A stretch of DNA of 64,000 nucleotides from Bacteroidales bacterium (GCA_017525245.1 JAFXTE010000019.1:1-64000), one strand, 5' to 3'; positions 23,025 through 32,880 are shown, numbered from the stretch's first letter. Translations and numbers: made by a program. The notes: a model not told the origin generated them from the letters alone.

Positions 23025-23912
23025 TCACGCCGGATTCTTCACCCTGACCTTCGACCACGTCTGCAGCACCACCGAGACGATGATCAGCGCGATGCCGAGG
23101 ACAAACGAGAAGTTCAACTCGTGGTATTCCTGGAAAATCAACATCGCGAGGATGATGCTATAGACGGGCTCCAGATTGTAGGTGAGGTTGACCGTGAAAG
23201 CGTCAATCTTCTGCAGGACAATGATTTGCAACAAGCATAACCCGATGGTGCAAACCACCACCATAAAGGCCATGTAGGGGTAGTCCATACCCGTCGGAAG
23301 GAACTTCCCGATAGGCAGGAAGGCGTTGTAAACTGGCAGGATGACGCTGAGGACGACAATGCCGCCGACCATCTCCCAGAAGAGCATATTCTTGGCTTCA
23401 TAGTGCTTGCCGACGTGTTGGTTGGCGATGGCGAACAGGGCGTACAAGGCCGAGGAGACGATTCCCAAGGCAATGCCCAAACGGTATCGGGTGTCGAACT
23501 GGAAGATGAGATAGACACCGCATACCGTGAGAATGCTGAACAGGAACTCGCGCACGGAGAAGCGGTGCCGGTTGATGATGGGCTCGAGAAGCGCGGTGAA
23601 GAACCCGACCAAGGAGAAGCAGACCACCCCGATGGAGACGTTCGACGCCTTGATGCTGGCGTAGAAGAAGATCCAGTGCAGGCACAGCAGCACGCCCACG
23701 CCGCCCATCCGCGCCATATCCTTGAAACGGAAACGCCACATCTCTTTTCGGAGGAGCAGGAACAACGCCATCATGGCGGCGGCCCACGTCATCCGGTGAC
23801 AAACGAGCACCACGGGATCCAGCTCGATGAGCCGTCCCAGCACCCCGGTGAACCCCGCGATGAACACGGAGAGGTGCAGCAGCAGGAAACCTTTATGGTC
23901 TTTAATCGTCAA
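23025..23912 (-). CDS. EamA-family (DMT) transporter
   Basis: 295 residues, two EamA repeats of five helices each. The first repeat opens with GFLLLHLSVFIAGFTGVLG and contains CHRMTWAAAMMALFLLL; the second starts near residue 150 (LGIALGIVSSALYALFAIAN) and includes LTYNLEPVYSIILAMLIFQE, the family's most conserved segment. Such proteins export amino acids or other metabolites, and the substrate cannot be told. Its start lies 10 bases after the stop of the upstream S33 hydrolase gene, so the two form an operon. A 25-base piece of its 5' coding sequence recurs near 2201-2225. Confidence 0.85.
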   Translation of the reverse strand: MTIKDHKGFLLLHLSVFIAGFTGVLGRLIELDPVVLVCHRMTWAAAMMALFLLLRKEMWRFRFKDMARMGGVGVLLCLHWIFFYASIKASNVSIGVVCFSLVGFFTALLEPIINRHRFSVREFLFSILTVCGVYLIFQFDTRYRLGIALGIVSSALYALFAIANQHVGKHYEAKNMLFWEMVGGIVVLSVILPVYNAFLPIGKFLPTGMDYPYMAFMVVVCTIGLCLLQIIVLQKIDAFTVNLTYNLEPVYSIILAMLIFQEYHELNFSFVLGIALIIVSVVLQTWSKVRVKNPA

Positions 23913-23922
23913 GTTGGATTAT

Positions 23923-24819
23923 CTAAAAATTTGATCCATCATTCTCTTCCAGCCATTTCTCCAAAATCGCGCAGTACTTGTCAGTCTGCTCCACAAAGCA
24001 GGTGTGACGGGCGCCTTTGAAAACCTCCCAACGGCTGTTCGGGATGTTCTCGTAGAGAGAGGCGGCCACCACCGGGGTGCAGATGTCGCGGGTGCCGCTG
24101 CAAATCAGACAAGGCTGTTTGATTTCGTTGAGGCGGTCGGTGTATTCGAAATCGGCCAAGTTGCCCAGCGGCTGGTACTCGTTGGGACCCCAGCCGTAGA
24201 GGTAGGCTTCGTCGCCCGCACGCTTGGGACGACGGATGCATTCGGGCGAATTCTCATCGACACTGATGACGTAACGCTCATAATAGTGGTCGTTGGCGCG
24301 AAGATAGTCGGGGTCGTCCCATTTGCCTGAGGCTTCGGCACGACGGATGGCCTCTTGGTCCTCCTCCGGCATATATTTGATGAGACGGTGCTGCTCGCTG
24401 GCCCATAGCGAACTGGAAGCGTGACCCGAAGAAAGAATCACCGATTTGATGCCTTCTGGCTTACAATCAATGATATAGGCAATGGCCTGCATGGCACCCC
24501 ACGACTGACCGAGCAGGTGGATTTGGTCAAGGTGCAGATACTCGCGCAGGGCGATGAGCTCGTTGATCCAGGTCTCCTGGGTCCACAACTCGGGATGCCC
24601 GTCGAGATAGGAGTTGCCGCATCCGATCTGGTCGTAAGAAATCACCTGACGACCCGTGTCGGCGATACGGTCCAGCACTTCGAAATAGTTGTGCGTGCTG
24701 CCCGGTCCGCCGTGCAACAGCAGCAACGCCGGCTTGTTTGACGGTTCGCCGACGATGCGGTAATAGGTTTGATAGCCCAAAAAGGGCATATATCCTTCGC
24801 TGATAAGAGGTTGTTTCAT
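23923..24819 (-). CDS. Alpha/beta hydrolase, proline iminopeptidase family (S33)
   Basis: 298 residues. The oxyanion-hole motif HGGPG is at 36-40, the nucleophile Ser106 lies in LLGQSWGA, the acid is in SGTRDICTP (about 245) and the histidine in GARHTC (about 270), the complete S33 triad. A cap domain sits between about residues 130 and 215. Prolyl aminopeptidases of this family release N-terminal proline or other residues from peptides; relatives act on esters or homoserine lactones. There is no signal peptide, so it should be cytoplasmic. It is the first gene of an operon with the EamA transporter, so export of a product or import of a substrate by its partner is plausible. Confidence 0.85.
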   Translation of the reverse strand: MKQPLISEGYMPFLGYQTYYRIVGEPSNKPALLLLHGGPGSTHNYFEVLDRIADTGRQVISYDQIGCGNSYLDGHPELWTQETWINELIALREYLHLDQIHLLGQSWGAMQAIAYIIDCKPEGIKSVILSSGHASSSLWASEQHRLIKYMPEEDQEAIRRAEASGKWDDPDYLRANDHYYERYVISVDENSPECIRRPKRAGDEAYLYGWGPNEYQPLGNLADFEYTDRLNEIKQPCLICSGTRDICTPVVAASLYENIPNSRWEVFKGARHTCFVEQTDKYCAILEKWLEENDGSNF

Positions 24820-24841
24820 AATAAGAAAGGTTTTATGGCCG

Positions 24842-24849
24842 CAAAAATA
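24842..24849 (-). promoter_or_regulatory. -7 box for the hydrolase/EamA operon
   Basis: TATTTTTG on the minus strand, 22 bases before the start at 24819. The region behind it resembles the duplicated blocks at 10681 and 22015. Confidence 0.5.
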
Positions 24850-24946
24850 CCACTTTTTCGCGAATCATAGGCTCAAACCACACCGATAATCCCTATTTTA
24901 CAATGATTTGAACCGATTCTCAGCAAGGATTCTTCACATTTGTTCA

Positions 24947-25210
24947 TCATTTGGCTTCAAATGTCTGGCCGTGGTCTTCAAAATAAAACTTGTCGTTGCT
25001 CACAAACAGTTTCTTTCCGTGGATGTCGTAACGGTTCACCCGATGAATCATATACGCGTCGCAAAAATAGTTGATATAGTTGACAATAGCGGTGGAAGTG
25101 ATGTTCTCTCCTTGCGATTTCATGTACTTTGCAATGCTATTGGAGGAGATGAGCTTTCCTATGTTGTCTGCCAGAAAACACACGAGGTTTTTGAGGTTTG
25201 GTGAAACCGC
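24947..25210 (-). pseudogene. DUF4143 ATPase middle fragment
   Basis: A stop-free stretch of about 85 codons reads NLKNLVCFLADNIGKLISSN, then SIAKYMKSQGENITSTAIVN and, further on, YFCDAYMIHRVNRYDIHGKK. This is the winged-helix middle part of DUF4143 ATPases of a third subfamily. Neither the Walker motifs nor the nuclease-like end are present. It is a remnant, not a gene, although a 78-codon frame with a start remains. Confidence 0.75.
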
Positions 25211-25261
25211 ATGAACTCCTCATAACTCCTCTTTTAGTTGCTTATTTCGTACTGACGTTAA

Positions 25262-28200
25262 TTATAAGTCGTCCACGACCTCACGCAGGAGTCGTATCAC
25301 ATCATCGGCGGAAATCTGGTTGAACAGGTCGGCATCCTGAAGCAGGGCATCGGCCATGGAACGTTTGTTTTGGTGCAGACGCAGAATCTTCTCCTCTATG
25401 GTTCCGGCGGCGATGAGACGGTAAACGGTGACGGGTCGTTGCTGCCCGATGCGGTGGGCACGATCGCTGGCCTGGTCTTCGATGGCAGGGTTCCACCAGG
25501 GGTCGAGATGGATGACGTAGTCGGCGGCGGTGAGGTTAAGCCCCAGACCGCCGGCTTTGAGGCTGATGAGGAACAACGGCTCGTCGCCTGTTTGGAACTG
25601 CTTCACCAACTTGCTGCGCACTTGCGCCGTCGTGCTTCCGTCAAGGTAAAGGTAGGGAATTCCCGTTTTGTCCAACTCCTCGCGCACGAGTGCCAGATGG
25701 CTTGTGAACTGGCTGAACACCAACGCTCTGTGCCCTGACTCCCGAAGGTTGGCGACAAGTTCGAGAAAAGCCTGTGTCTTGCTTGACGGGATGTCCAGTT
25801 TGGCGTTGACGAATCGCGGATGACAGGCGGCCTGCCGCAGACGGGTGATCTCGGCCAAAGCCTGCAACGTACTGTTAGAACCTTTCTCTAAGTTGGCGAT
25901 GGCCTGCTGCCGCAAATTGTCGTAGAGGGCTTTTTCCTCTTCGCTGAGTTCCACCCGCAGCGTGATATCCGTCTTTTCCGGCAACTCATTCAGCACATCC
26001 TCTTTGGTGCGGCGCAGCAGGAAAGGGGAAAGTATGCGGCGCAACAGCCGTTGTCTTTCCTGGTCGTGGTCCCGCTCAATGGGCAGGATGAAACGGTCGG
26101 AGAACTGCTGGAAAGAGCCCAGCAGACCCGGGTTGGCGAACTGGAAGAGATTCCAGATTTCACTCAAGTGGTTTTGCAACGGGGTGCCGGTCAGCATGAG
26201 GCGGAAGTCGCCCTTCAGGTTCATGGCACTCTTGGAGGTCTGTGTGTCGCGGTTTTTGATGGAGTGTGCTTCGTCAAGGGTGATGGTCGTCCACGTGCAG
26301 GAAGCCAGCAGTTCGCCTTCCGTCACCAACAGTCCGTATGTGGCCAGCACCACATCGCTGGCTTCAGACTCTTTGACCATCCGTTCACGGTCAGTGCCGG
26401 GCGCGTTCAGCACTTTCACGGTGAGTGCCGGGGCAAACCGCATCAGCTCTTGCTGCCAGTTTAGCAGGACGGAGGTAGGCATCAGCACCAACTGAGGCCC
26501 GAGCGAAGCCCTCGACTGCATCAGGGTGATGCTCTGTAGGGTTTTGCCGAGTCCCATGTCATCGGCGAGACAAGCGCCAGCCCCCCAGTGCGCCAAGCGG
26601 CTCATCCACCGGTAGCCTTCCTCTTGGTAGGGACGCAGCTCCGCATGGATGTTGGCGGGCAGCGGAAATGTCATGGTGTCGGCCTCCCGGATGCGGTCAA
26701 TCATTTCACGGAAAGTCTTGTCGGCTTTGATTTTGACACCCACCTCTTCCAAATCAGCTAATTGCATACCGTTCATGGCGGCCACTTTCAGTTTTTTGCC
26801 ACCACGTCCCAAAAGCATCTTTTCAATGGATTGGAGTTGGCGGCGCAGCTGCTCACTGACGGCGATAAATTCGTCCCCTTCCAACCGTATGAAGTTGCCC
26901 TCGGCATCGCGAAGTCGTTCCATCAGCTCGGCAATTTTCATCTTCTCGCCCGCACCGATTTTCACGTCGCCTTCCAACTCGAACCACTGTCCGGCGGAAC
27001 TGATTTTCAGCTGCATGGCATCACCCATGATCACAGGCCGCAGGACACGCATTTTTACGCCTTGAGGCCACTCCGCGTATGCCGCTTCAGGATGCTGTCG
27101 GATCTGTTCAAGCAGACCGAGGCATCCGGCGGTGTCGAGCAGCCAGTGGTTGTCGTCAATCTGGTCACCGTCGAGTCTGCTCAAGATAGCCGTCACGGTT
27201 GTCTCGTTACGGCTTTCGGCGGCCATGTCACGCTCCGTCTGCACACGCTCGCCGTCAATAGTGGTACTCACAATCTCCATGCCTTTGCCGGGCTTTTGGT
27301 AGGGAGGATTGTCGCCGAAAGGTTTCACTGCCAAGTGGATGCTGAACTCCTGATCCTCATCGGGTGCAATCTGGACGGCAATCAGTGGTGAGGCTTCCAC
27401 ACGCTTGAGGTCGGTGGCGTTCTTCATCAGCGGACTCATCACCGTGAAGTCACTGCTCAGATCCTGCAGCATGGCAGTGAGCCTGCTTTTGCTTTCGGCG
27501 GGGAAAACGGAGATGTTGCGCAGGAGTTTCAAAATCTTCAATTGGTCGCCGCTGACGTGCGTCACCGTGATTTGCTTGTCGCCTTGTTCCGTGACGCAGT
27601 AGTCGCAGTGAATATTGTTCGTGTCAATGTTCGAGCGTATGGAGAAACCTTCCTTGTAAGGCTGCACCTGCAGTTGCAGCGGTTCCTCCACAATGTCGAT
27701 GCGTCCGCCGGTCTGCTCCGAGAACACACGCGGACATCCCGCCAATGCAGCGATAACCTCGTTGCCCTCCAGACTGTAGTCCGAGCCGCCCCACCCATAA
27801 TTGTAACTGTCCACCAAAGAGGCCACTTTTCGATCCTGCGGGTTCAGACACTCTTCGAAGCCGAAATTCTTTAAGGCAATGTAACGCCCTTTGCTCCAGG
27901 TCTTTCCACCGTCTTTTGATTTCTGTAGTTTGGGGCGCACCGTGTAGTTGTCGGTATCCAACATATAAATGACCCTCTCCTGCTCCATGTCTGGGGAGGA
28001 TTTCTTCTGGGTATTGCCGGAAGTGCTGTTAATTTTCAGAATCTGGTCAATCACGCGCTCCCATTGTGACGTTTTCTTCACCTCGGGCATAAGCGGAGTG
28101 GCGATGCCTGTTTGGGTCTGTAGCAGCTTCCGCAAGGGTTTCAGCTGGTCAAAATCGTCGCAGAAGAGGCGTTTCAGATAGACGAAATCGCTTTTAGAGA

Positions 28201-29344
28201 CAATCTCACCTGCATCGTTGATGGCTTCGGGTTCGGGGTCAAGAATATGGTAGTGCCGCAGAAAAAGCGAAGCCAACAGTAAATCCATTTTGTTTTTGCA
28301 CGACTTGAGTGGATGGTTGCGGTAATATTCATCTATGTCGCCCCGGACAAGTGCGTGCAGCACCATCAGCATGGCGTAGCAGCATTCATAGTCAATCACC
28401 TGCTTCTTTTTCATCAGTTTTTCGGCGGTTTTCCGGGCTTTGGCGTCATTGACCAGCCCAAGTGCCAAAGCGTAGGCGAAATTGGTCAGCGAGTCAGCGA
28501 AATACAAAGCCTTATCACCGTTCAATATCTCCGTAAATCCTTTCAAGGCTTTCGCAGGTTCGCCCTCATGCAGGTGTTTCAAACAGCGCAACCGTATGAC
28601 CACATCGCTGTCAGATTGCATTTTGGCGAGTATTTTGTCCATTTCCCCTGTTTCTATCAGCACTCTGTTGTAAAGGAAGACGTCTCGCAAAAAATTCCGG
28701 TCGTCTTCGATGAATTCCGGATTGTCAAAGAACACGGCGTTAAGCAATCCCTCGTCCGGCGACATGTTCAGATTCCTCCATTTGGGAAGGTATTCGTTAA
28801 AGAACAGGTTCACAAGAAAATTCTTTTGTAGAAATTGCGAGAAAGCAATGAAGTCCTGCCGGCTGATGAGATGGAGGAGTGATTCGCGGAAGATGCCACT
28901 GAGATGAGCTATAATGCTCCAATTGACTGCTTTCAATTCATCAAGGAAGGGCTGATTGTGAGCAAATTTGGTCACTGCCGTGATGAAATGGAGCTTTGCT
29001 TCATTCTCATGGGTGTTATAGTAATAGCGGCCATATTTCTGAAGCTTGGAAACATCTTCAGGCTTGATCGTGCGAATCACATCCGGCCATTTCTCGGGCA
29101 ATAGCCGTACTGTAGTCGTGCGTCCGTATGCCTGAACTGCTTCACCCGTGACAATCCCTGCCGCGAGCCAACTCTCCGAAGTCCGAACAATGTGCGCTCT
29201 TTGAAGATTATAGTCATGATAAACCCTAAGCAGATCGTGGTAGCTAAAAGATTCCATGGTGCAGGCGAGGGCCTGGAGCGCAGGATGCGCCAAGGGCTCG
29301 CCATCCCAGGCATGGGGCGTTAAAAGATTTTTGTTTTTTGCCAT
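25262..29344 (-). CDS. Large SNF2-family helicase
   Basis: 1360 residues from the ATG at 29344 (MAKNKNLLTPHAWDGE); 38 further upstream codons are in frame but without character. The last ~450 residues form a SNF2 ATPase with DDMGLGKTLQ (about 928), the DEAH box TLDEAHSIKN (about 1025), and the C-terminal helicase lobe with LISLKAGGLGLNLTAADYVI and DRAHRIGQ. The N-terminal ~880 residues are large, mostly helical and not recognised, except for a stretch near residues 560-880 that looks like a typical SNF2-associated domain. SNF2 proteins translocate on double-stranded DNA; roles include transcription recycling and DNA repair. It is monocistronic. Confidence 0.85.
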   Translation of the reverse strand: MAKNKNLLTPHAWDGEPLAHPALQALACTMESFSYHDLLRVYHDYNLQRAHIVRTSESWLAAGIVTGEAVQAYGRTTTVRLLPEKWPDVIRTIKPEDVSKLQKYGRYYYNTHENEAKLHFITAVTKFAHNQPFLDELKAVNWSIIAHLSGIFRESLLHLISRQDFIAFSQFLQKNFLVNLFFNEYLPKWRNLNMSPDEGLLNAVFFDNPEFIEDDRNFLRDVFLYNRVLIETGEMDKILAKMQSDSDVVIRLRCLKHLHEGEPAKALKGFTEILNGDKALYFADSLTNFAYALALGLVNDAKARKTAEKLMKKKQVIDYECCYAMLMVLHALVRGDIDEYYRNHPLKSCKNKMDLLLASLFLRHYHILDPEPEAINDAGEIVSKSDFVYLKRLFCDDFDQLKPLRKLLQTQTGIATPLMPEVKKTSQWERVIDQILKINSTSGNTQKKSSPDMEQERVIYMLDTDNYTVRPKLQKSKDGGKTWSKGRYIALKNFGFEECLNPQDRKVASLVDSYNYGWGGSDYSLEGNEVIAALAGCPRVFSEQTGGRIDIVEEPLQLQVQPYKEGFSIRSNIDTNNIHCDYCVTEQGDKQITVTHVSGDQLKILKLLRNISVFPAESKSRLTAMLQDLSSDFTVMSPLMKNATDLKRVEASPLIAVQIAPDEDQEFSIHLAVKPFGDNPPYQKPGKGMEIVSTTIDGERVQTERDMAAESRNETTVTAILSRLDGDQIDDNHWLLDTAGCLGLLEQIRQHPEAAYAEWPQGVKMRVLRPVIMGDAMQLKISSAGQWFELEGDVKIGAGEKMKIAELMERLRDAEGNFIRLEGDEFIAVSEQLRRQLQSIEKMLLGRGGKKLKVAAMNGMQLADLEEVGVKIKADKTFREMIDRIREADTMTFPLPANIHAELRPYQEEGYRWMSRLAHWGAGACLADDMGLGKTLQSITLMQSRASLGPQLVLMPTSVLLNWQQELMRFAPALTVKVLNAPGTDRERMVKESEASDVVLATYGLLVTEGELLASCTWTTITLDEAHSIKNRDTQTSKSAMNLKGDFRLMLTGTPLQNHLSEIWNLFQFANPGLLGSFQQFSDRFILPIERDHDQERQRLLRRILSPFLLRRTKEDVLNELPEKTDITLRVELSEEEKALYDNLRQQAIANLEKGSNSTLQALAEITRLRQAACHPRFVNAKLDIPSSKTQAFLELVANLRESGHRALVFSQFTSHLALVREELDKTGIPYLYLDGSTTAQVRSKLVKQFQTGDEPLFLISLKAGGLGLNLTAADYVIHLDPWWNPAIEDQASDRAHRIGQQRPVTVYRLIAAGTIEEKILRLHQNKRSMADALLQDADLFNQISADDVIRLLREVVDDL

Positions 29345-29372
29345 ACTGTGGTTTCCAATTATGATGAAAGAG

Positions 29373-29380
29373 CAAAGATA
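29373..29380 (-). promoter_or_regulatory. -7 box for the SNF2 gene
   Basis: TATCTTTG on the minus strand, 28 bases before the chosen start, which supports it over the longer frame. Confidence 0.5.
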
Positions 29381-29470
29381 GACAATAATTCGTTGTCGCG
29401 ATATGGGGATACAAGATTTGGAGATGCAAAATTTGGCGTCTGGGAGTGCCTTTTGCAATTTTACTCTAAT

Positions 29471-30403
29471 TCAGATACCATCCACAAACGGCGCCAACAC
29501 CATTTTCCACAAACGATTCCCGAACTGCCGCACAAACGGGATGGTATAGCGTTTGCCACCGAAGCCCTGGTACAACCTTGCCACATTCGGATTTGAAGAA
29601 CCGTTGAAGTCAAGGAGCTGGTCCGATTCGGCGTGGTCGCGGATGTAGGTGTCAAGGAGCAGGAACATGGGTTTGCTTTCCGAAAGTTGGTTGTCGCGAC
29701 CGGAGAACCAGAACCAGCGGCGGTTGCCGTCCTTCACGAACAAGGCACCGGCCGCTAATTTGCCATCGTTTGTCCGCACACCATAGATTTCTAAGAGATT
29801 GTGTTCCAGCAAATAATCAGCTATGTGCTGTAATCTTGCATAATCTTCATTCTGAAATTGGACAGAACTCTCGGCTCCTTTGTTTTCTCTGAACAACACA
29901 ATAATGTCAGACACCTTTTCTTCCTGTATCGTCACCCTACTCTGCAATTTTTGTGCTGCCTTGACATTGCGCTTCGTGTTCTCATGGAACTGGCTATAAA
30001 GCTCCTTATAAGCAAGATGCAACGAAAGCGAATGTGAAACGAACTCATACTCCCAATGTCCTGATTCTGTTTTTTCATTCATCAGCACATCGGCCAAAAC
30101 ATAATGTCTGGAAATCTCATGCAGAAAAACAGCCGTTTTTTGAGGTGTGATTTCATGCTCTGAGAAAATGCCCATCTGTGGCAGGAAGAAGGGCGTGTAA
30201 ACATATTTTAACACTCCTTTTTTTCGGGTCGGAAGCGGCATTACAGTTTCGTAATCGTTCTCAACCAGTGCGTGCCAAGTGTCGCCGCCAGTGAGCAGAT
30301 TTAACAGTTCGTATTCTGCCAATACATTAGAGGACAAACTGTTGCGAACAGCCTGATTCCATTTTTCAGGCTCTATTTCGGAATGTTTCAGAAAACGAAT
30401 CAT
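29471..30403 (-). CDS. FemAB/GNAT-like acyltransferase
   Basis: 310 residues. The end contains LLDFNGSSNPNVARLYQGFG, and the middle FHENTKRNVKAAQKL, a pattern of the FemAB/BioF2-like fold (Acetyltransf_6) in which two GNAT domains use aminoacyl-tRNA or acyl-CoA donors. In Gram-positives FemAB proteins add residues to peptidoglycan cross-bridges; in Bacteroidetes the substrate of this branch is not known. The start codon shares one base with the stop of gpsA (ATGA-type overlap), so the two are translationally coupled. Confidence 0.75.
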   Translation of the reverse strand: MIRFLKHSEIEPEKWNQAVRNSLSSNVLAEYELLNLLTGGDTWHALVENDYETVMPLPTRKKGVLKYVYTPFFLPQMGIFSEHEITPQKTAVFLHEISRHYVLADVLMNEKTESGHWEYEFVSHSLSLHLAYKELYSQFHENTKRNVKAAQKLQSRVTIQEEKVSDIIVLFRENKGAESSVQFQNEDYARLQHIADYLLEHNLLEIYGVRTNDGKLAAGALFVKDGNRRWFWFSGRDNQLSESKPMFLLLDTYIRDHAESDQLLDFNGSSNPNVARLYQGFGGKRYTIPFVRQFGNRLWKMVLAPFVDGI

Positions 30404-31449
30404 TAGACAAAATGTTCGGCTATACGCTTCATTTCAGACGAAACATTGTTGTTTTCGTACAGAATGCCGTAAATAGTTTCCACAATCGGGATGTCTGCAC
30501 CGATTTTCTTGTTGATTTCATGGACACAGCGGCAGGCGGTGTATCCTTCCGACACCATGCGCAATTCCAGCAATGACACGCGCACGGACAGCCCGTGGCC
30601 GATCATGATGCCGAACAGACGGTTACGGCTGAAGGTGGAGTAGGCGGTCACCAACAAGTCACCGAGATAGACGGAGTCGGAAATATGGCGGTTTTCGTTC
30701 GGATAGACCTGAGACACAAAGTATTTCATCTCTTTCAGGCAGTTGGCTACATAAGCGGCGATGAAGTTGTCGCCGTAGCCGAGACCGCTGTAGATGCCCG
30801 CGCCGAGGGCATAAATGTTTTTCAGCACGATGGACAGCTCCGCACCCATTACGTCGTTTGAGACGGAAGTGCGGCAGTAGCGGGTGGTGAAGAATTTAGC
30901 GACTGTTTCGGCTAATTCCGTATTTGTGGAGGCTGCTGTCAGGAAGGTGAACTTCTCTTGCGCAATCTCCTCTGCGTGAGACGGTCCGCTGATGATGCAT
31001 AGCTGCTCTATCGGCACTTTGAACTGCGATTGCATGTAATCGCTGATGAGCTGCATGGTTTCGGGAACAATACCTTTAACTGCAAGAATGATCTTCTTTT
31101 TCGACAGCTGTGAGCGTTTCAGCGGCTCCAAAGTCTTGTGCAAATAGGCTGACGGGGTGACAATAATCACATAGTCGGCACGCGAGACCGTGCTTTTGAT
31201 GTCTGTACTTACCTTAACATCATCAGGATTGATGAAGACTGAGCTGAGATATTTGGGGTTGTGACCGTATTTGACGATGCTTTCCGCGACTTCCTCTTTG
31301 CGTACCCACCAGTGGATGTGTTCCAGATTCACCGAGATAATCTTGACAATAGCTGTCGCCCAGCTACCGCTGCCGATTACCGCCACGCGGTACCGGGCGC
31401 GCAATTTCCTGCTGCGCGGAACTATTGCCGAAGATGTATGCTCGCTCAT
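30403..31449 (-). CDS. gpsA: Glycerol-3-phosphate dehydrogenase [NAD(P)+]
   Basis: 348 residues. The nucleotide-binding motif GSGSWA is at residues 26-31 and the conserved SGPSHAEE and NDVMGAELSIVLKNIYALGA segments are intact. GpsA reduces dihydroxyacetone phosphate to sn-glycerol 3-phosphate, the backbone of phospholipids. The N-terminal ~20 residues (EHTSSAIVPRSRKLRARY) are longer than in many GpsA proteins, but no later ATG fits before the Rossmann strand. The FemAB-like gene follows with a one-base overlap. Confidence 0.95.
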   Translation of the reverse strand: MSEHTSSAIVPRSRKLRARYRVAVIGSGSWATAIVKIISVNLEHIHWWVRKEEVAESIVKYGHNPKYLSSVFINPDDVKVSTDIKSTVSRADYVIIVTPSAYLHKTLEPLKRSQLSKKKIILAVKGIVPETMQLISDYMQSQFKVPIEQLCIISGPSHAEEIAQEKFTFLTAASTNTELAETVAKFFTTRYCRTSVSNDVMGAELSIVLKNIYALGAGIYSGLGYGDNFIAAYVANCLKEMKYFVSQVYPNENRHISDSVYLGDLLVTAYSTFSRNRLFGIMIGHGLSVRVSLLELRMVSEGYTACRCVHEINKKIGADIPIVETIYGILYENNNVSSEMKRIAEHFV

Positions 31450-31472
31450 CTTTTTAACTTTTTTTAAGCGTG

Positions 31473-31480
31473 CAAAAATA
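31473..31480 (-). promoter_or_regulatory. -7 box for the gpsA operon
   Basis: TATTTTTG on the minus strand, 23 bases before the start at 31449. Confidence 0.55.
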
Positions 31481-31566
31481 CACTATTTTTTGGTACTTTT
31501 GTTGTTTAATTTCGTTTGTTCTTCTACTTGTTGATAATGAAGACTTTAGACTTGAAACCTGAAACC

Positions 31567-31605
31567 AAAAGACGGACGACCCCTTTCGGAATCATCCGTC
31601 TTTTT
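31567..31605 (-). terminator. Terminator after ackA
   Basis: AAAAGACGGA and TCCGTCTTTT pair around an ~18-base loop, with U runs on both sides, so it may work in both directions. It lies 22 bases after the ackA stop. Confidence 0.75.
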
Positions 31606-31627
31606 GTATAAACCGTAAAAACTTGTT

Positions 31628-32824
31628 TTACAGCAAATTATAAGTATCCGTTGCTATCACTAATTCCTCATTGGTGGTCACAACAACCAGCTTCGTAGTG
31701 GAGTCGGGAGTCGAAATAATGCCATCCTCGCCACAGTATTTCTGGTTGGCTTCGGGGTCGAGTTTCGCTCCGATCCATTCCAGATTCTCGCAAATCTTCT
31801 CGCGTTGGAACCAGGCGTTCTCACCAATACCACCGGTGAAAAGGATAACATCCACACCGCCCATAGCCGCAGCATAGGCGCCGATGTACTTGCGCACGCG
31901 GTAGGCGAACATGTTGAAGGCATCGGTGCTGCGTTCATCGCCAGCATCGCGTCCTGCGCGGATGTCGCGCATATCAACGCTCTTGCCGGAAATGCCCAAC
32001 AAACCGCTCTTCTTGTTGATGAGAGTGTTCATCTCCTTGGTGTTCAGTCCTTCCGTATCCATGATGTAGAGCAGGGCTCCGGCATCAAGGTCACCCACGC
32101 GGGTACCCATCACCAGACCTTCCACTGGAGTGAAACCCATGGAGGTGTCAATAGATTTGCCGTCTTTAATTGCGCAGATGGAGGCGCCGTTGCCGAGGTG
32201 GCAGCTCACAATCTTGGCTTTTTCGTAAGGGATACCAGCTATTTCAGCCGCTTTCGGGCCGACATACTTGTGGCTTGTGCCGTGGAATCCATATCTGCGG
32301 ATTTTCTTCTCGCTGTAGTATTCAAACGGAAGCGCATACAGGAAAGCTTCGGGCGGCATCGTCTGGTGGAAAGAGGTATCGAACACGCCGACGTGCTTCA
32401 CATTGGGGAGCAGTTTCTTCATGGCATCGATACCAGTGAGGCTGGCGGGATTGTGCAGAGGAGCCAGGGCGCAAAGTTTCGCGATTTCCTCGCGCTCCTT
32501 GTCCCCGATAACCACGCTTTCCTTGAAGAATTCACCGCCGTGCGCCACGCGGTGACCCACTGCTCCGATTTCGTCCAACGACTTAATGACCCCATGCTCA
32601 GGATCAGTCAACATATTGAGAACCAATTTGATACCTTCCTCGTGGGTCGGAATGGGAGTTTGCACATAGCATTTCTCCTTGCCGACGGGCTTGTGGGTGA
32701 ACTCACCCATTTCAAGACCGACGCGCTCAACCAAACCTTTCGCCAAAAGTTCGGGTTGCGGTTCCATCTCCAACAGTTGGTATTTGATGGAGGAACTACC
32801 GCAGTTAAGTACTAATATTTTCAT
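31628..32824 (-). CDS. ackA: Acetate kinase
   Basis: 398 residues from the ATG that starts MKILVLNCGSSSIKY; an upstream in-frame start 17 codons away is rejected. Conserved acetokinase features are the NCGSSSIKY phosphate loop, VGHRVAHGGEFF, FDTSFHQTMP, YGFHGTSHKYV and GGIGENA. It converts acetyl phosphate and ADP to acetate and ATP, the last step of acetate fermentation. The matching phosphate acetyltransferase gene is about 24 kb away instead of being adjacent. The gene ends in a strong terminator. Confidence 0.97.
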   Translation of the reverse strand: MKILVLNCGSSSIKYQLLEMEPQPELLAKGLVERVGLEMGEFTHKPVGKEKCYVQTPIPTHEEGIKLVLNMLTDPEHGVIKSLDEIGAVGHRVAHGGEFFKESVVIGDKEREEIAKLCALAPLHNPASLTGIDAMKKLLPNVKHVGVFDTSFHQTMPPEAFLYALPFEYYSEKKIRRYGFHGTSHKYVGPKAAEIAGIPYEKAKIVSCHLGNGASICAIKDGKSIDTSMGFTPVEGLVMGTRVGDLDAGALLYIMDTEGLNTKEMNTLINKKSGLLGISGKSVDMRDIRAGRDAGDERSTDAFNMFAYRVRKYIGAYAAAMGGVDVILFTGGIGENAWFQREKICENLEWIGAKLDPEANQKYCGEDGIISTPDSTTKLVVVTTNEELVIATDTYNLL

Positions 32825-32872
32825 ATTCAATAATTTGATGATAACTTTTTTACTTTCGTAAATATTGCAGGG

Positions 32873-32880
32873 CAAAGATA
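32873..32880 (-). promoter_or_regulatory. -7 box for ackA
   Basis: TATCTTTG on the minus strand, 48 bases before the ackA start. Confidence 0.55.
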
